A stretch of DNA of 50,206 nucleotides from Myxococcaceae bacterium. GTDB taxonomy: Bacteria; Myxococcota; Myxococcia; Myxococcales; Myxococcaceae. The notes under the pieces are model-generated. The model made no database searches. It was given only the letters and a program-made list of their open reading frames with translations, and was not told the origin of the DNA. Where the stretch lies: the NCBI GenBank assembly GCA_016926755.1, contig JAFGNZ010000267.1:1-50206 (forward strand), read 5' to 3'. Both the position numbers and the translations under genes were made by a program. Below, piece by piece: positions 40,515-50,034 of the stretch (its first letter is position 1; the number at the start of each line of letters is the position of its first letter).

Positions 40515-43500
40515 ATGGTCGACACGACCAGCCCTCAGCAGGCGCGCCCACTCATGTTGAACATTCCAGGCTACAGGGTCCTCGGCACCATTCGGGGAAC
40601 GGGTTCGAACGTGCTGTTCCACGCGGTGCGTGAGGCCGATGGCCTGCCTGTCATCCTCAAGACGCCCGTGGCGCCCGCGCCAGGGCTCAACGAGAGCGAG
40701 CGCTACCAGCGGGAGTTCGGGATCCTTCAGCGGCTCCGGGACGTGCGGGGCGTCGCCAGGCCCTACGCCCACGAGCGGATCCACGATCGGCCCGTGCTCC
40801 TGCTGGAGAAGGTGCAGGGCGAGCCCCTCTCCGAGTCCGTGGGCGAGCCGCTGGAGCTCTCGCGCTTCCTCGCCATGGCCATCTCCCTGGCCACGACGCT
40901 GGCGGAGGTCCACAGCCGCAACGTCATCCACAAGGACATCAAGCCCTCCAACATCATCCTCGAGCCTTCCGGGGAGGCCCGCCTCATCGACTTCGGCCTC
41001 GCCACGCTCCAGAAGCTCGAGCACCTGGACGCGGCGCCTACCCACCTGATCGAGGGGACGCTGGCGTACATGTCCCCGGAGCAGACGGGGCGGATGAACC
41101 GGGCGGTGGATTACCGGACCGACTTCTATTCGCTGGGAGTCACGCTGTACGAGCTCCTCACGGGCAGGCGGCCCTTCCATGGCCGTGATGCGCTCGAATG
41201 GTTCCACGCGCACATGGCCCAGGCCCCGGTGCCGCCGCACGAGCTCAACCCCCAGGTGCCGCCGGCCTTGTCGGCCGTCGTGCTGAAGCTGCTCGCCAAG
41301 GTGGCCGAGGAGCGCTACCAGAGCGCGGAGGGGCTGAAGGCGGATCTCGAGCGGTTCCTGGAGAAGCAGGGCCAGCCTGCGCTGGAGGGGTTCTCCCCGG
41401 GCGCGCACGACACGCCCAGCCGGTTCCAGCTTCCCCAGCGGCTCTACGGACGCGAGCCCCAGGTCTCCGCCCTGCTCCAGGGCTTCGAGCGCGTCAGCCA
41501 GACTGGGAGGCCGGAGCTCTTCCTGGTGAGCGGCTACTCGGGCATTGGCAAGTCCGCGGTGGTGCACGAGCTCCACAAGCCGGTGGTGCAGCGTCGCGGC
41601 TTCTTCCTGAGCGGCAAGTTCGACCAGTTCCAGCGGGACGTGCCCTATGCCACCCTGGCGCAGGCCCTCCGCGGGCTGGTGCAGCAGCTGCTGGCGGGCA
41701 GCGAGGCGGAGCTGGCGCAGTGGCGCCAGCGGCTGAACCAGTCCTGGGAGGGCCATGGCCAGGCACTGGTGGACCTGGTCCCGCAGCTCGAGGGGGTGGT
41801 GGGCCGCCAGCCCGCGCTCCAGGCGGTGGCTCCCCACGAGGCCCAGCACCGCTTTCACCGGGTCGTCCGCCAGTTCCTCCGGGTGTTTGCCACCTCCGGG
41901 CATCCGCTCGTGGTGTTCCTGGATGATCTGCAGTGGGCGGACCTGGGCAGCCTCCAGCTCATCCAGCAGCTGATCTCCCAGGCGGATCCTCCCCCGGTGC
42001 TGTGGATCGGCGCCTACCGCGACAACGAGGTGAGCCCCTCCCATCCGCTGGTGCCCGTGCTGGAGGGCTTGCGCAAGTCCGGCGCGCGGCTCACCGACCT
42101 CCAGCTGGAGCCCCTGAGCCTGAAGCAGGGCGAGCAGCTCGTGGCCGACACGCTCCCAGGCGCGACGGCGGAGGTGGTGGCCCCCCTCGCGGCGCTGGTG
42201 CACGAGAAGACAGGAGGCAACCCCTTCTTCCTCCTCCAGTTCCTGGGGACGCTGAACCAGGATGGGTTGCTGGTGCGCGCGCCCGGGACAGGGTGGCAGT
42301 GGGATGTCGAGCAGGTCCGGGCGAAGAGCTACTCGGACAACGTCGTCGACTTCATGGTGGGCAAGCTGCGCCAGCTCCCTCCCGGCGCGCAGCACCTGCT
42401 GAGGCTGGCGGCGTGCGTGGGCAACACCTTCCCGCTCCAGATGCTGCGCTCCCTCTCCGGCCAGGAGCAGGCGGAGGAGGTGGAGCAGGGACTGGAGCCC
42501 GCGCTCCAGGAGGGCATGCTGATGCGCGCGGGCCTGGACCAGTACCGCTTCCTGCACGACCGCATCCAGCAGGCGGCCCACTCCCTCAGCTCCGAGGCGG
42601 AGCGCCAGGCCATCCACCTGCGCATCGGCCGGCGGATGCTGAAGGACCTGACACAGGAGCAGGTGCGCGAGGCGATCTTCGAGGTGGTGAGCCAGCTCAA
42701 CGCGGGTGTGGAGCTGATCGAGGATCCCTCGGAGCGCCACGAGCTGGCGCGGCTGAATGCCGAGGCGGGCCGGAAGGCCGAGGCCGCGGTGGCGCTCCGC
42801 CCCGCCCTCACCTACTTCACGGCGGCCTTCGCCCTCATCCCAGGAGACCCCTGGGAGACGGACTACGCGCTGGCCTTCCAGGCGCGCCTCGCGCGGGCGC
42901 GCTGCGAGCTGCTGAGCGGTGGAATCCCCCAGGCACGCCCCCTGGTGGAGGAGCTCCTCTCCCGGGCGAGGACCCGCACGGATACCACGGCCACCTACTG
43001 CCTGAAGAGCCGCCTCTGCCTCAACGCGGGCGAGATCCAGGCGGCCGCCACGTGCATGCTGGAGTGTCTGGCGCTGCTGGGCCTGCCGCTGTCTCCGCAC
43101 CCCACCCGGGAGGAGGTGGTCACCGCCCATGAGGAGGTGTGGCGGCTGCTGGGGGAGCGCTCCATCGAGAGCCTCATCGACCTGCCGCCCATGACCGACC
43201 TGGACGTGAGGCTGGTGATGGACGCGCTCTCCGCGCTCTTCAGCTCGGCCTACGTCACCGACAACCACCTGCTCGCCATCGACCTGTGCCGGATGGTCTC
43301 CCTCTGCCTCCGCCACGGCTTCACGCCGGTGGCCGCGCGGGGGCTGGCCTGGTTCGCGGTGATCACCAGCGCCTTCTTCAAGCGCTACCGGGAGGGCGAG
43401 GCTTGGGGCAGGCTCGCGCTCGCGCTCGTCGAGCGCCACGACCTGAGCACCTACCGGGCGGTGGCGCTCATGACCCTGCAGGCCGTCACCAGCTGGACCC

Positions 43501-45872
43501 AGCCCCTCTCCGTCGCGCAGGAGCTGGGCCTCAGCGGCTTCCAGCACGGGCTCCAGTCGGGGGACTTCGGCAGCGCCAGCTTCTGCTCCACCGCGAACAT
43601 CGTGAACCGCCTCGCCATGGGGCACAACCTGGACGACGTGTACCAGGACTCCGTCATGTACAGCGAGTTCTTGCGCAAGATCGCGGTCCTGGATGCGCAG
43701 GACATGGTCCTGTGCAGCCAGCGCTACGTGCAGCAGCAGCGCGGGCGCTCGCGCTCCTTCGACACGCTCAGCGGCGACGGCTTCGATGAGCAGGAGTTCG
43801 AGGCCCGGCTGACGGCGCGCCGCATGAGCAGCACGCGGTGCACGTACTGGATCACCAAGCTCCAGTCACGCTTCGCGTGCGGCGCCTACCAGGAGGCGCT
43901 CGCGGCAGCGGAGAAGGCGGCCGAGCTGATCTGGTCCATGCACGGCAACATGCTCGTGAGGGAGTTCCACCTCTACCGCGCCCTGGCCATGGCCGCGTGC
44001 TTCGAGGGGGCCTCGCCGCAGGAGCAGGAGCAGTCCCTCGCCTCCATCCAGCGTCACCAGCGGCAGCTGGCGGAGTGGGCGGAGCACTGCCCCGCGAACT
44101 TCCGCGCCGCCGAGCAGGCGGTGTCCGCGGAGCTGGCCCGCGTGGCGGGGCGGCCAGAGGAGGCGGCGCGCGTGTATGAGGAGGCCATCCGCTCGGCGAG
44201 GGAGAGCGGCGCGCCCCACTATGTGGGACTGGCCAGCGAGCTGGCGGCGAACTTCTGGAGCACGCGGCAGGCCCCGATCGTCGCCCATGCCTTCGCGCGC
44301 GAGGCCCGGGCGGCTTACCAGCAGTGGGGCGCCAGGGGCAGGGTCGAGCACCTGGAGTGCCGGTGGCCGCACCTGGTGTCCGCGCAGCCGGCCACGAGCC
44401 ACGACACCAGCAGCACGGACTCGACCCGGATCGACGCGCTCACGATCGTCAAGCTCCAGCAGGCCATCTCCGGCGAGATCGTCCTGGATCGGCTGGTCAC
44501 GACGCTGCTGCAGGCGGCCATCGAGAATGCGGGCGCCCAGCGGGGGGCCCTGCTGCTGCCGAACGGGGACACGCTCCAGGTGGTGGCCACCGCGGGGAGC
44601 TCGCCCGGCGGCGTGGCCGTCCAGCCGGGCTCGGGCACGCCCCACGAGCTGCCGTGGACGCTGCTCGCCTATGTCCAGCGCACGCGCGAGCACGTGCTCA
44701 TCGGCGATGCCTCCAAGCCTCATCCTTTCTCGTCCGACGCGCACCTGGCGCGCGGCGGGGCGCGCTCGGTGCTGTGCCTGCCGCTGCTGCGCCAGGAGCA
44801 GTTCTCCGGAGCGCTGTACCTGGAGAACAACCTGGCCACCAATGCCTTCAGCCCCTCGCGCCTGACGCTGCTGGGCCACATCGCCTCGCAGGCGGCCATC
44901 TCCATCGAGAACGCGCGGCTGTACGCGGACGTACAGCGCGCCAGGGCGGAGCTGCGCCAGGCCAACGACGAGCTCGAGCAGCGCGTGGAGGAGCGCACGA
45001 ATGAGCTCAAGCAGGCCCAGGCCCGTCTGGTGGAGACGGCGCGGGAGGTAGGCATGTCCGAGGTGGCCTCCAACGTGCTGCACAACGTGGGCAATGTGCT
45101 CACCAGCGCCGTCATCAACCTGGAGACGATGCAACGGGCGGTGGGCTCCTCCCGCGTCGGCCGGCTGAAGCAGGCGACGGCGCTGCTGCTGGAGCACCGG
45201 GATGCTCTGCCGGGCTTCCTGGCCCAGGGGAGCCGCGGCGCAAACCTGCCGGACTACCTGTCAGCGCTGGCCGATGAGCTGCTGGGCGAGCAGACGCGCC
45301 TCGTCGAAGACCTGGATGCCATGGGCCGGCACGTCGAGCACATCCGCGCCATCGTCCACGTGCAGCAGACGTATGCCAGGACCTCCCTGCTGGAGGAGGA
45401 GTGTGATCTCTCCCAGCTCGTCCAGGACGCCCTGCGCGTCCAGATGGCGGCCCTCCAGCGTCACGGGGTGACGGTCCGGCGCGAGCTGGCGCCTGTGCCC
45501 CGGCTGACGGTGGACAAGCACAAGGTGCTGCAGATCCTGATCAACCTCATCAGCAACGCGAAGTACGCGCTGGACGCCGCCCCCGAGGGGAGGCGGCACC
45601 TGAGCGTGAGAATGGTGGCGGACGGGAAGTGGGTGCGCATCCAGGTGGAGGATGACGGGATGGGGATCGCCCCGGAGGCGCGAGAGCGGCTCTTCGCGCA
45701 TGGCTTCACCACGCGCAAGGATGGCCACGGCTTCGGCCTGCACGCCAGCGCGCTGGCGGCGCAGATGCTGGGGGGGCGCCTCACGCTGGAGAGCGAGGGG
45801 CCGGGCAAGGGCGCCGTAGCCACGCTGGAGATTCCGCTCTCCCGGACGGACACGACAAGCGCGGTGGGGTGA
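40515..45872 (+). CDS. Giant fusion kinase B: Ser/Thr kinase, AAA ATPase, TPR-like, GAF, histidine kinase
   Basis: A 1785-aa paralogue of the kinase at 29644-34944, on the opposite strand. Ser/Thr kinase: K49 (VILKTP), HKDIKP with D141, DFG, SPEQTGRMN. ATPase: GYSGIGKSA with K346 and VFLDDLQWAD. A helical TPR-like middle is followed by a GAF domain (AIENAGAQRGALLL...SVLCLPLLRQEQFSGALYLENNL). A coiled coil precedes the histidine-kinase core with VLHNVGNVLTS (H1523), NLISNAKYAL, DDGMGIAPEA and GHGFGLHASA. Two kinase activities in one chain imply Ser/Thr and His phosphotransfer driven by a sensed ligand; partners are unknown. ATG 40515 was chosen for the ggggg 7 nt upstream; ATG 40554 would match the paralogue's MLHIPGY start exactly. 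Confidence 0.9.
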   Translation: MVDTTSPQQARPLMLNIPGYRVLGTIRGTGSNVLFHAVREADGLPVILKTPVAPAPGLNESERYQREFGILQRLRDVRGVARPYAHERIHDRPVLLLEKVQGEPLSESVGEPLELSRFLAMAISLATTLAEVHSRNVIHKDIKPSNIILEPSGEARLIDFGLATLQKLEHLDAAPTHLIEGTLAYMSPEQTGRMNRAVDYRTDFYSLGVTLYELLTGRRPFHGRDALEWFHAHMAQAPVPPHELNPQVPPALSAVVLKLLAKVAEERYQSAEGLKADLERFLEKQGQPALEGFSPGAHDTPSRFQLPQRLYGREPQVSALLQGFERVSQTGRPELFLVSGYSGIGKSAVVHELHKPVVQRRGFFLSGKFDQFQRDVPYATLAQALRGLVQQLLAGSEAELAQWRQRLNQSWEGHGQALVDLVPQLEGVVGRQPALQAVAPHEAQHRFHRVVRQFLRVFATSGHPLVVFLDDLQWADLGSLQLIQQLISQADPPPVLWIGAYRDNEVSPSHPLVPVLEGLRKSGARLTDLQLEPLSLKQGEQLVADTLPGATAEVVAPLAALVHEKTGGNPFFLLQFLGTLNQDGLLVRAPGTGWQWDVEQVRAKSYSDNVVDFMVGKLRQLPPGAQHLLRLAACVGNTFPLQMLRSLSGQEQAEEVEQGLEPALQEGMLMRAGLDQYRFLHDRIQQAAHSLSSEAERQAIHLRIGRRMLKDLTQEQVREAIFEVVSQLNAGVELIEDPSERHELARLNAEAGRKAEAAVALRPALTYFTAAFALIPGDPWETDYALAFQARLARARCELLSGGIPQARPLVEELLSRARTRTDTTATYCLKSRLCLNAGEIQAAATCMLECLALLGLPLSPHPTREEVVTAHEEVWRLLGERSIESLIDLPPMTDLDVRLVMDALSALFSSAYVTDNHLLAIDLCRMVSLCLRHGFTPVAARGLAWFAVITSAFFKRYREGEAWGRLALALVERHDLSTYRAVALMTLQAVTSWTQPLSVAQELGLSGFQHGLQSGDFGSASFCSTANIVNRLAMGHNLDDVYQDSVMYSEFLRKIAVLDAQDMVLCSQRYVQQQRGRSRSFDTLSGDGFDEQEFEARLTARRMSSTRCTYWITKLQSRFACGAYQEALAAAEKAAELIWSMHGNMLVREFHLYRALAMAACFEGASPQEQEQSLASIQRHQRQLAEWAEHCPANFRAAEQAVSAELARVAGRPEEAARVYEEAIRSARESGAPHYVGLASELAANFWSTRQAPIVAHAFAREARAAYQQWGARGRVEHLECRWPHLVSAQPATSHDTSSTDSTRIDALTIVKLQQAISGEIVLDRLVTTLLQAAIENAGAQRGALLLPNGDTLQVVATAGSSPGGVAVQPGSGTPHELPWTLLAYVQRTREHVLIGDASKPHPFSSDAHLARGGARSVLCLPLLRQEQFSGALYLENNLATNAFSPSRLTLLGHIASQAAISIENARLYADVQRARAELRQANDELEQRVEERTNELKQAQARLVETAREVGMSEVASNVLHNVGNVLTSAVINLETMQRAVGSSRVGRLKQATALLLEHRDALPGFLAQGSRGANLPDYLSALADELLGEQTRLVEDLDAMGRHVEHIRAIVHVQQTYARTSLLEEECDLSQLVQDALRVQMAALQRHGVTVRRELAPVPRLTVDKHKVLQILINLISNAKYALDAAPEGRRHLSVRMVADGKWVRIQVEDDGMGIAPEARERLFAHGFTTRKDGHGFGLHASALAAQMLGGRLTLESEGPGKGAVATLEIPLSRTDTTSAVG

Positions 45873-45902
45873 GCGGCTCCTCGCGTTCGAGAGGTACAGA
45901 GC

Positions 45903-46769
45903 ATGAAAGAAGGGCGACCGAGTCAGACCGCGGCGTTGGTGGCCTTCCTGCGGGCGCTGGCGGATCTCGGCATGTCCTCCGTGCCCGGGTTCCGCGAGCC
46001 CACCGCGCGCCACCTGCTCGCCCCTCCCTGGTCGAGCCTCCTCCGCTTCATCGAGCGGCACCGGCAGCGGATGGCTCCACTGGTGCGCCAGGGCGCCTCC
46101 ATCGGAGTGGATCAGCTCGCGCTGAGGACCGTGCTCATCGACGCGTACCTCCGCGAGGCGCTCGCGCGCGGCGTCCGCCAGGTCGTCATCCTGGGCGCTG
46201 GCCTGGACGGGCGGGCCTACCGGCTCCAGGAGCTCGCGGGCTGCGAGCTCTTCGAGGTTGACCACCCCGCCACGCAGACCTTCAAGAAGGCGCGCCTGGG
46301 CTCGCTCACGCCGATCTCGCAGCGCCTTCACTTCGTCACCGTCGACTTCGAGAAGGACTCCCTCGATGTGGCGCTCCAGCAGGCTGGCCATCGCAGCGAT
46401 GAGCCCACGTTCTTTATCTGGGAGGGGGTGGTGATGTACCTCACCGACGCGGCGGTGCGCAGCACGCTGAAGCGGATCGCTGCTCGCGCTGCTCCCGGCT
46501 CTGGCATCGTCGTCAACTATGCGACGCCCGGCGCGCGCTTCCGAACGATGAACGTCGTCCTGGGCCTCTGGCGCGAGCCGATGCTCGGCGAACGGGCACC
46601 GGCCACGATGCACGCCCTGCTTGAGGAGGCTGGCTTCGAGGCAGTCGAAGACACCAGCTTCCCCGAGTGGGCGCAGCGCTTCGGTGCCGAGCCGTCCCAC
46701 CCGCGGGCCATGCACCGCTACCGGGTGGTGCTCGCCGCGTCTCCTGGGGCTCGGGTGCCGTCGAGGTAG
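45903..46769 (+). CDS. SAM-dependent methyltransferase, LCMT/TIGR00027-like
   Basis: A 288-aa class I methyltransferase of the leucine-carboxyl-methyltransferase-like family. It has QVVILGAGLDGRAYRL (SAM-binding loop), CELFEVDHPATQTFKK (acidic residue at the end of strand 2 followed by the family-typical DHPATQ) and FIWEGVVMYLTDAAV. Family knowledge: these occur widely in actinobacteria and myxobacteria, often with polyketide genes, and methylate carboxyl or hydroxyl groups. The substrate is unknown. Its start is 30 bp after the kinase B stop with gagagg upstream, so read-through from the kinase gene is possible. It is convergent with the next histidine kinase. Confidence 0.85.
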   Translation: MKEGRPSQTAALVAFLRALADLGMSSVPGFREPTARHLLAPPWSSLLRFIERHRQRMAPLVRQGASIGVDQLALRTVLIDAYLREALARGVRQVVILGAGLDGRAYRLQELAGCELFEVDHPATQTFKKARLGSLTPISQRLHFVTVDFEKDSLDVALQQAGHRSDEPTFFIWEGVVMYLTDAAVRSTLKRIAARAAPGSGIVVNYATPGARFRTMNVVLGLWREPMLGERAPATMHALLEEAGFEAVEDTSFPEWAQRFGAEPSHPRAMHRYRVVLAASPGARVPSR

Positions 46770-46820
46770 CCCGAGCCCCGTTGGATCGCCGCGTCAGTGG
46801 CGGGGCCAGGGGAGCGCCCC

Positions 46821-48680
46821 TCAAGCCCTCGCCTCATACCCGTTCACCGGCAGCTCGAGGGTGAAGGTGGCCCCCTGGCCGCTGCCAGCGCTGCTGCACG
46901 TGAGGGTGCCGCCCAGCTCCGCGGCCGCCAGCGCGCTGATGTGCAGCCCGAGCCCGTGCCCGGTCTTCTTGGTGGTAAAGCCCTGCGAGAAGATGCGGGT
47001 GAGGTTCTCTGGCGGAATGCCCACCCCGTTGTCGGACACCTGGATGCGAATCCTGTCCTGCGTGGCACCTGGACCGACACGAAGGGTCAGCACCTTGTCC
47101 TCGCGCCCCCCCGCCATGAGCGCATGGCGGGCGTTGCTCAACAGGTTGACCAGGATCTGCAACAGCTTGTGGCGATCCACCTGGATGGACGGGACCGCCT
47201 GGAACTCACGCCGCACCTGGATGGAGAGCTGCTCGAAGGACGCGGCCTTCAGGCGCAGCGCAGCATTGAGGAGCTGCACCACCGGCACCTGCTCCACCAC
47301 CCCGCCCATGCGCGCGTGCGCCTGCTGCGTGCTGACGATGCCCTTGACGTGCTCGACGCTCTCGGTGAGCCGCTGGAGCTCCTCCAGCTGCCTGTCCCGC
47401 TCCATCAGCAGCTCCTCGGAGACCGTGGAGAGATAGTGCGGGAGCTGTCTGCCCCGCGCGTCGGAGGTGAGGAAGGCGCCCAGCTCCGCGGCGTGCTCCT
47501 TCATCAGCGAGGAGGCCCTGGCCAGCCCCGTCACCCGGGACTTGCGCAGCATCTCCCCCAGGAGCGACGCCGAGATGTTGACGCTGTTGAGCGTGTTGCC
47601 CACGTTGTGCAACACGCCGATGGCCACCTCCGCCATGCCGGCCTGGCGCGACACGTCCACCAAGGTGCGGTGCATCTCAGCCAGCTTGGCCTCGGCCTCC
47701 GTCCGGACCGTGATGTCCCGGGCGAAGACGGTGGCCCCCGCCGGCCGCCCGTCCTCTCCTTGGAGGGGGTGGAGTGAGATGCTCAGCACCCTGCTCCCCT
47801 GCGGCGTCGAGAGGATCTCCTCGACCGCCAGGGACTGCCCGGCCAGGACCTGCTCCACCCGCTCCCGCCAGCGCGCCTGGGCCTCCGGGGCCAGCTGCGC
47901 GGTGAATGGGGTGCCTCGGCGGGGCTCCTGCTCGCCTGAGCGCTGCTGGAGCATCAGGCGCGCCGGCTTGTTGAAGATGAGCAGCTGGCCCTGCGTGTCG
48001 ACGGAGAACACCAGGTCATCCGTGCTCTCGATGAGGCTGGTCATCTGCCGCTGGCTCTCACGCAGCTCCTTCAACGTCTGCTCGAGCGCCAACTGGGCCT
48101 CGTCCCGCGCGGCGCTGCTCAGCCGTCCTATCGCCCAGCCGCCCAGGATGGCGAGGGCGGCGAAGGCATGGCTCCCCCAGAAGCGGGGGAAGTCCGCCGC
48201 GGTATCCGCGAAGTAGAACGGGAAGATGACCAGCGAGCACAGGGAGAAGAACGCGGTGATGATGAGCCCGACACGCGCTCCCAGCAGGTAGACGGACAGC
48301 AGGGGCAGCAACATGCTCACGGCGTGCACCCCTGCCGTGGGGTCATTCGTGAGCAGGTTGATAGGCAGATACGAGAGCGCCATGGCCGCACAGAGCGCCA
48401 TGGCCGCGGGCCGGGCCGAGGAAGCCCTGCGCAGCAGCACCAGCGAGCCCGCCACGCCCAACACGTTGGCGAGCCCGAGCGCCGCGAGGCTCCAGGGGTT
48501 CGGCATCGTCAGGAAGCCGTAGGGGACGAACAGCACGCCGGTGAGCACAAAGAAGAGGGCGGTGCCGCCTACCACCCGGGCGCGGCTGAGCTCCAAGGGA
48601 GTGGCACGGCGCAAGGCCGCGGACAGCAAGAAGTCCAGCCACCGTAGGAACCACGGTGCCTGGAGCGAACCACCGGACAC
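46821..48680 (-). CDS. Membrane histidine kinase with PAS domain
   Basis: A 619-aa kinase. The N-terminal part has about six membrane spans (for example GGTALFFVLTGVLFVPYGFL, MLLPLLSVYLLGARVGLIIT, AFAALAILGGWAIG). A coiled coil leads to one PAS domain (about 205-335; IESTDDLVFSVDTQGQLLIF). The kinase core uses the H-box VLHNVGNTLNSVN with H358, then LLQILVNLLSNARHAL, DNGVGIPPENLTRIF and GHGLGLHISALAA. The core is plainly related to the histidine-kinase ends of both giant kinases. GTG 48680 was chosen because it sits 7 nt after AGGAGG; the frame is open to a GTG at 48704. There is no receiver domain and no adjacent response regulator. Confidence 0.88.
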   Translation of the reverse strand: MSGGSLQAPWFLRWLDFLLSAALRRATPLELSRARVVGGTALFFVLTGVLFVPYGFLTMPNPWSLAALGLANVLGVAGSLVLLRRASSARPAAMALCAAMALSYLPINLLTNDPTAGVHAVSMLLPLLSVYLLGARVGLIITAFFSLCSLVIFPFYFADTAADFPRFWGSHAFAALAILGGWAIGRLSSAARDEAQLALEQTLKELRESQRQMTSLIESTDDLVFSVDTQGQLLIFNKPARLMLQQRSGEQEPRRGTPFTAQLAPEAQARWRERVEQVLAGQSLAVEEILSTPQGSRVLSISLHPLQGEDGRPAGATVFARDITVRTEAEAKLAEMHRTLVDVSRQAGMAEVAIGVLHNVGNTLNSVNISASLLGEMLRKSRVTGLARASSLMKEHAAELGAFLTSDARGRQLPHYLSTVSEELLMERDRQLEELQRLTESVEHVKGIVSTQQAHARMGGVVEQVPVVQLLNAALRLKAASFEQLSIQVRREFQAVPSIQVDRHKLLQILVNLLSNARHALMAGGREDKVLTLRVGPGATQDRIRIQVSDNGVGIPPENLTRIFSQGFTTKKTGHGLGLHISALAAAELGGTLTCSSAGSGQGATFTLELPVNGYEARA

Positions 48681-48854
48681 GGGAAAGCCTCCTGCCCCCT
48701 CCACTCACTGAATGCTCGCGAGCGTACCTAATCCATCGCCTCACGGGGCCCCCCCCGCCCGTGCACGGCTGCCCCTGGGACAGGCTCCTGCACCCCACAT
48801 CACCCTGTCCTTTGAGGTTTACGAGGGTTTGTTCTCCAAGGAATATCCCTCGCC

Positions 48855-49238
48855 ATGAGCCCTCCTCACTTCCTCGGCCTTCGGACTGCCCTCTACCCGG
48901 TGACGGATCTGGAGAAAGCCCGGTCCTGGTACAGCGCGGTGTTGGGTGTCGCGCCGTACTTCGATGAGCCCTTCTACGTGGGCTTCAACGTGGGGGGCTT
49001 CGAGCTGGGCCTGGATCCGGACACCTCGGCCCATCCGCCGGGCGCGGCGGGCAGCGTCGCCTACTGGGGCGTGGAGAACGCGGACCGGGCCTGGGCCCGC
49101 CTGCTGGAGCAGGGCGCTGCGCCGCTCAGCCCGGTGCGCGAGGTGGGCGGCGGCATCCGCGTGGCCACCGTGAAGGATCCGTTCGGCAACGTGCTCGGCA
49201 TCATCGAGAACCCGCACTTCCCCAACACCGCGACCTGA
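48855..49238 (+). CDS. VOC-family (glyoxalase/bleomycin-resistance fold) protein
   Basis: A 127-aa single VOC module pair: LRTALYPVTDLEKARSWYSAVLGVAPYFDE, FYVGFNVGGFELGLDPD, then VAYWGVENADRAWARLLEQGA and ATVKDPFGNVLGIIENPHF. It is probably a dimeric metalloprotein; the substrate is not predictable. Length is typical. It stands alone, divergent from the membrane histidine kinase. Confidence 0.88.
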   Translation: MSPPHFLGLRTALYPVTDLEKARSWYSAVLGVAPYFDEPFYVGFNVGGFELGLDPDTSAHPPGAAGSVAYWGVENADRAWARLLEQGAAPLSPVREVGGGIRVATVKDPFGNVLGIIENPHFPNTAT

Positions 49239-49353
49239 TCGGGTCGCTCACCCTCGACTTCATCCGGCTTCAGGCGAAGGGAGTGCCCTCCGGAGACGAT
49301 CCCCGGACACCGGAAGACCCGCGGACGAGTCATCCGCTGGCCTCCCAGGGGCT

Positions 49354-49965
49354 CTACTTCGTGCCTCTGGCCGGGACAACCACCGGCGGGGGCTCGTTGT
49401 GGAAGTGAGTCCAGAGGATGGGATCGCCCTTGCGGAACGCCGCGGTGACGGTCCGGCCAACAATCTGCGGGCGCTCGGGCTCCCTCACGAAGGAGGGCGT
49501 CATGGTGTCTGGATCCATCCCCCGCTCCGTGATGTCCTCCACCGTCAGCTTCGCGCCGATCGGGATGTCTCGGGCCGCGACCAGGCCTTTCGTTTGTTGC
49601 GTGGTCTCGAACTGGGACCACAGGAGCGGATCGCCGGCCTGCACGGGCACGAGGATGCGCTGGTTCACGATGTAGGACGCACTGTCTGGCTTGACCACCG
49701 AGCTGGTAACGAACTGCTCCGGGACGGAGCGCTGGGCGATCATGTCGAACGTGACCACGGTCTTCTCCGGGATGTCCTGTGACGCGACGACCACCGGGAG
49801 GAGGTTCCAGCCCTTGCGGACGTCTTGCTCTTTTTTCTTCAAGTAGCCATAGCCAACCACTCCCACCAGGAGCGTGATGAGGAAGAAGCCGAGCCCGCCT
49901 CCGAGCAGCAAGCCCAAGATGAACGAGTTGGATGAAGCCTTCTTGGAAGGATGGGGATCACTCAT
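49354..49965 (-). CDS. Membrane-anchored SAF-domain (CpaB-like) protein
   Basis: A 203-aa protein with one N-terminal membrane helix (SFILGLLLGGGLGFFLITLL). Its periplasmic part has two similar SAF-like units: VVVASQDIPEKTVVTFDMIA...VQAGDPLLWSQF and GLVAARDIPIGAKLTVEDIT...FRKGDPILWTHF. Family knowledge: SAF domains occur in CpaB/RcpC (Flp pilus assembly) and FlgA. No other tad/flp gene is in the window, so a pilus role is only a possibility. ATG 49965 was chosen because it starts just before the membrane anchor; the longer frame to 50010 lacks support. The upstream gene on the same strand is cut by the window end. Confidence 0.75.
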   Translation of the reverse strand: MSDPHPSKKASSNSFILGLLLGGGLGFFLITLLVGVVGYGYLKKKEQDVRKGWNLLPVVVASQDIPEKTVVTFDMIAQRSVPEQFVTSSVVKPDSASYIVNQRILVPVQAGDPLLWSQFETTQQTKGLVAARDIPIGAKLTVEDITERGMDPDTMTPSFVREPERPQIVGRTVTAAFRKGDPILWTHFHNEPPPVVVPARGTK

Positions 49966-50034
49966 GGTGCTGCACACGATACCCCGAGAGGTCCCGCAGG
50001 CGATACGCACCTCCTCGTTAGGAGCGGGCTCGGC

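Noticed and set aside
40383-43625. 1080-codon open frame on the minus strand
   Set aside because: It is antisense to giant kinase B and made of Arg/His/Leu/Gly-rich low-information sequence. The kinase frame has all expected catalytic motifs.
46770-46820. Terminator between the methyltransferase and the histidine kinase
   Set aside because: gccccg and cggggc can pair, but the arms are short and the loop is more than 20 nt, so I do not claim it.
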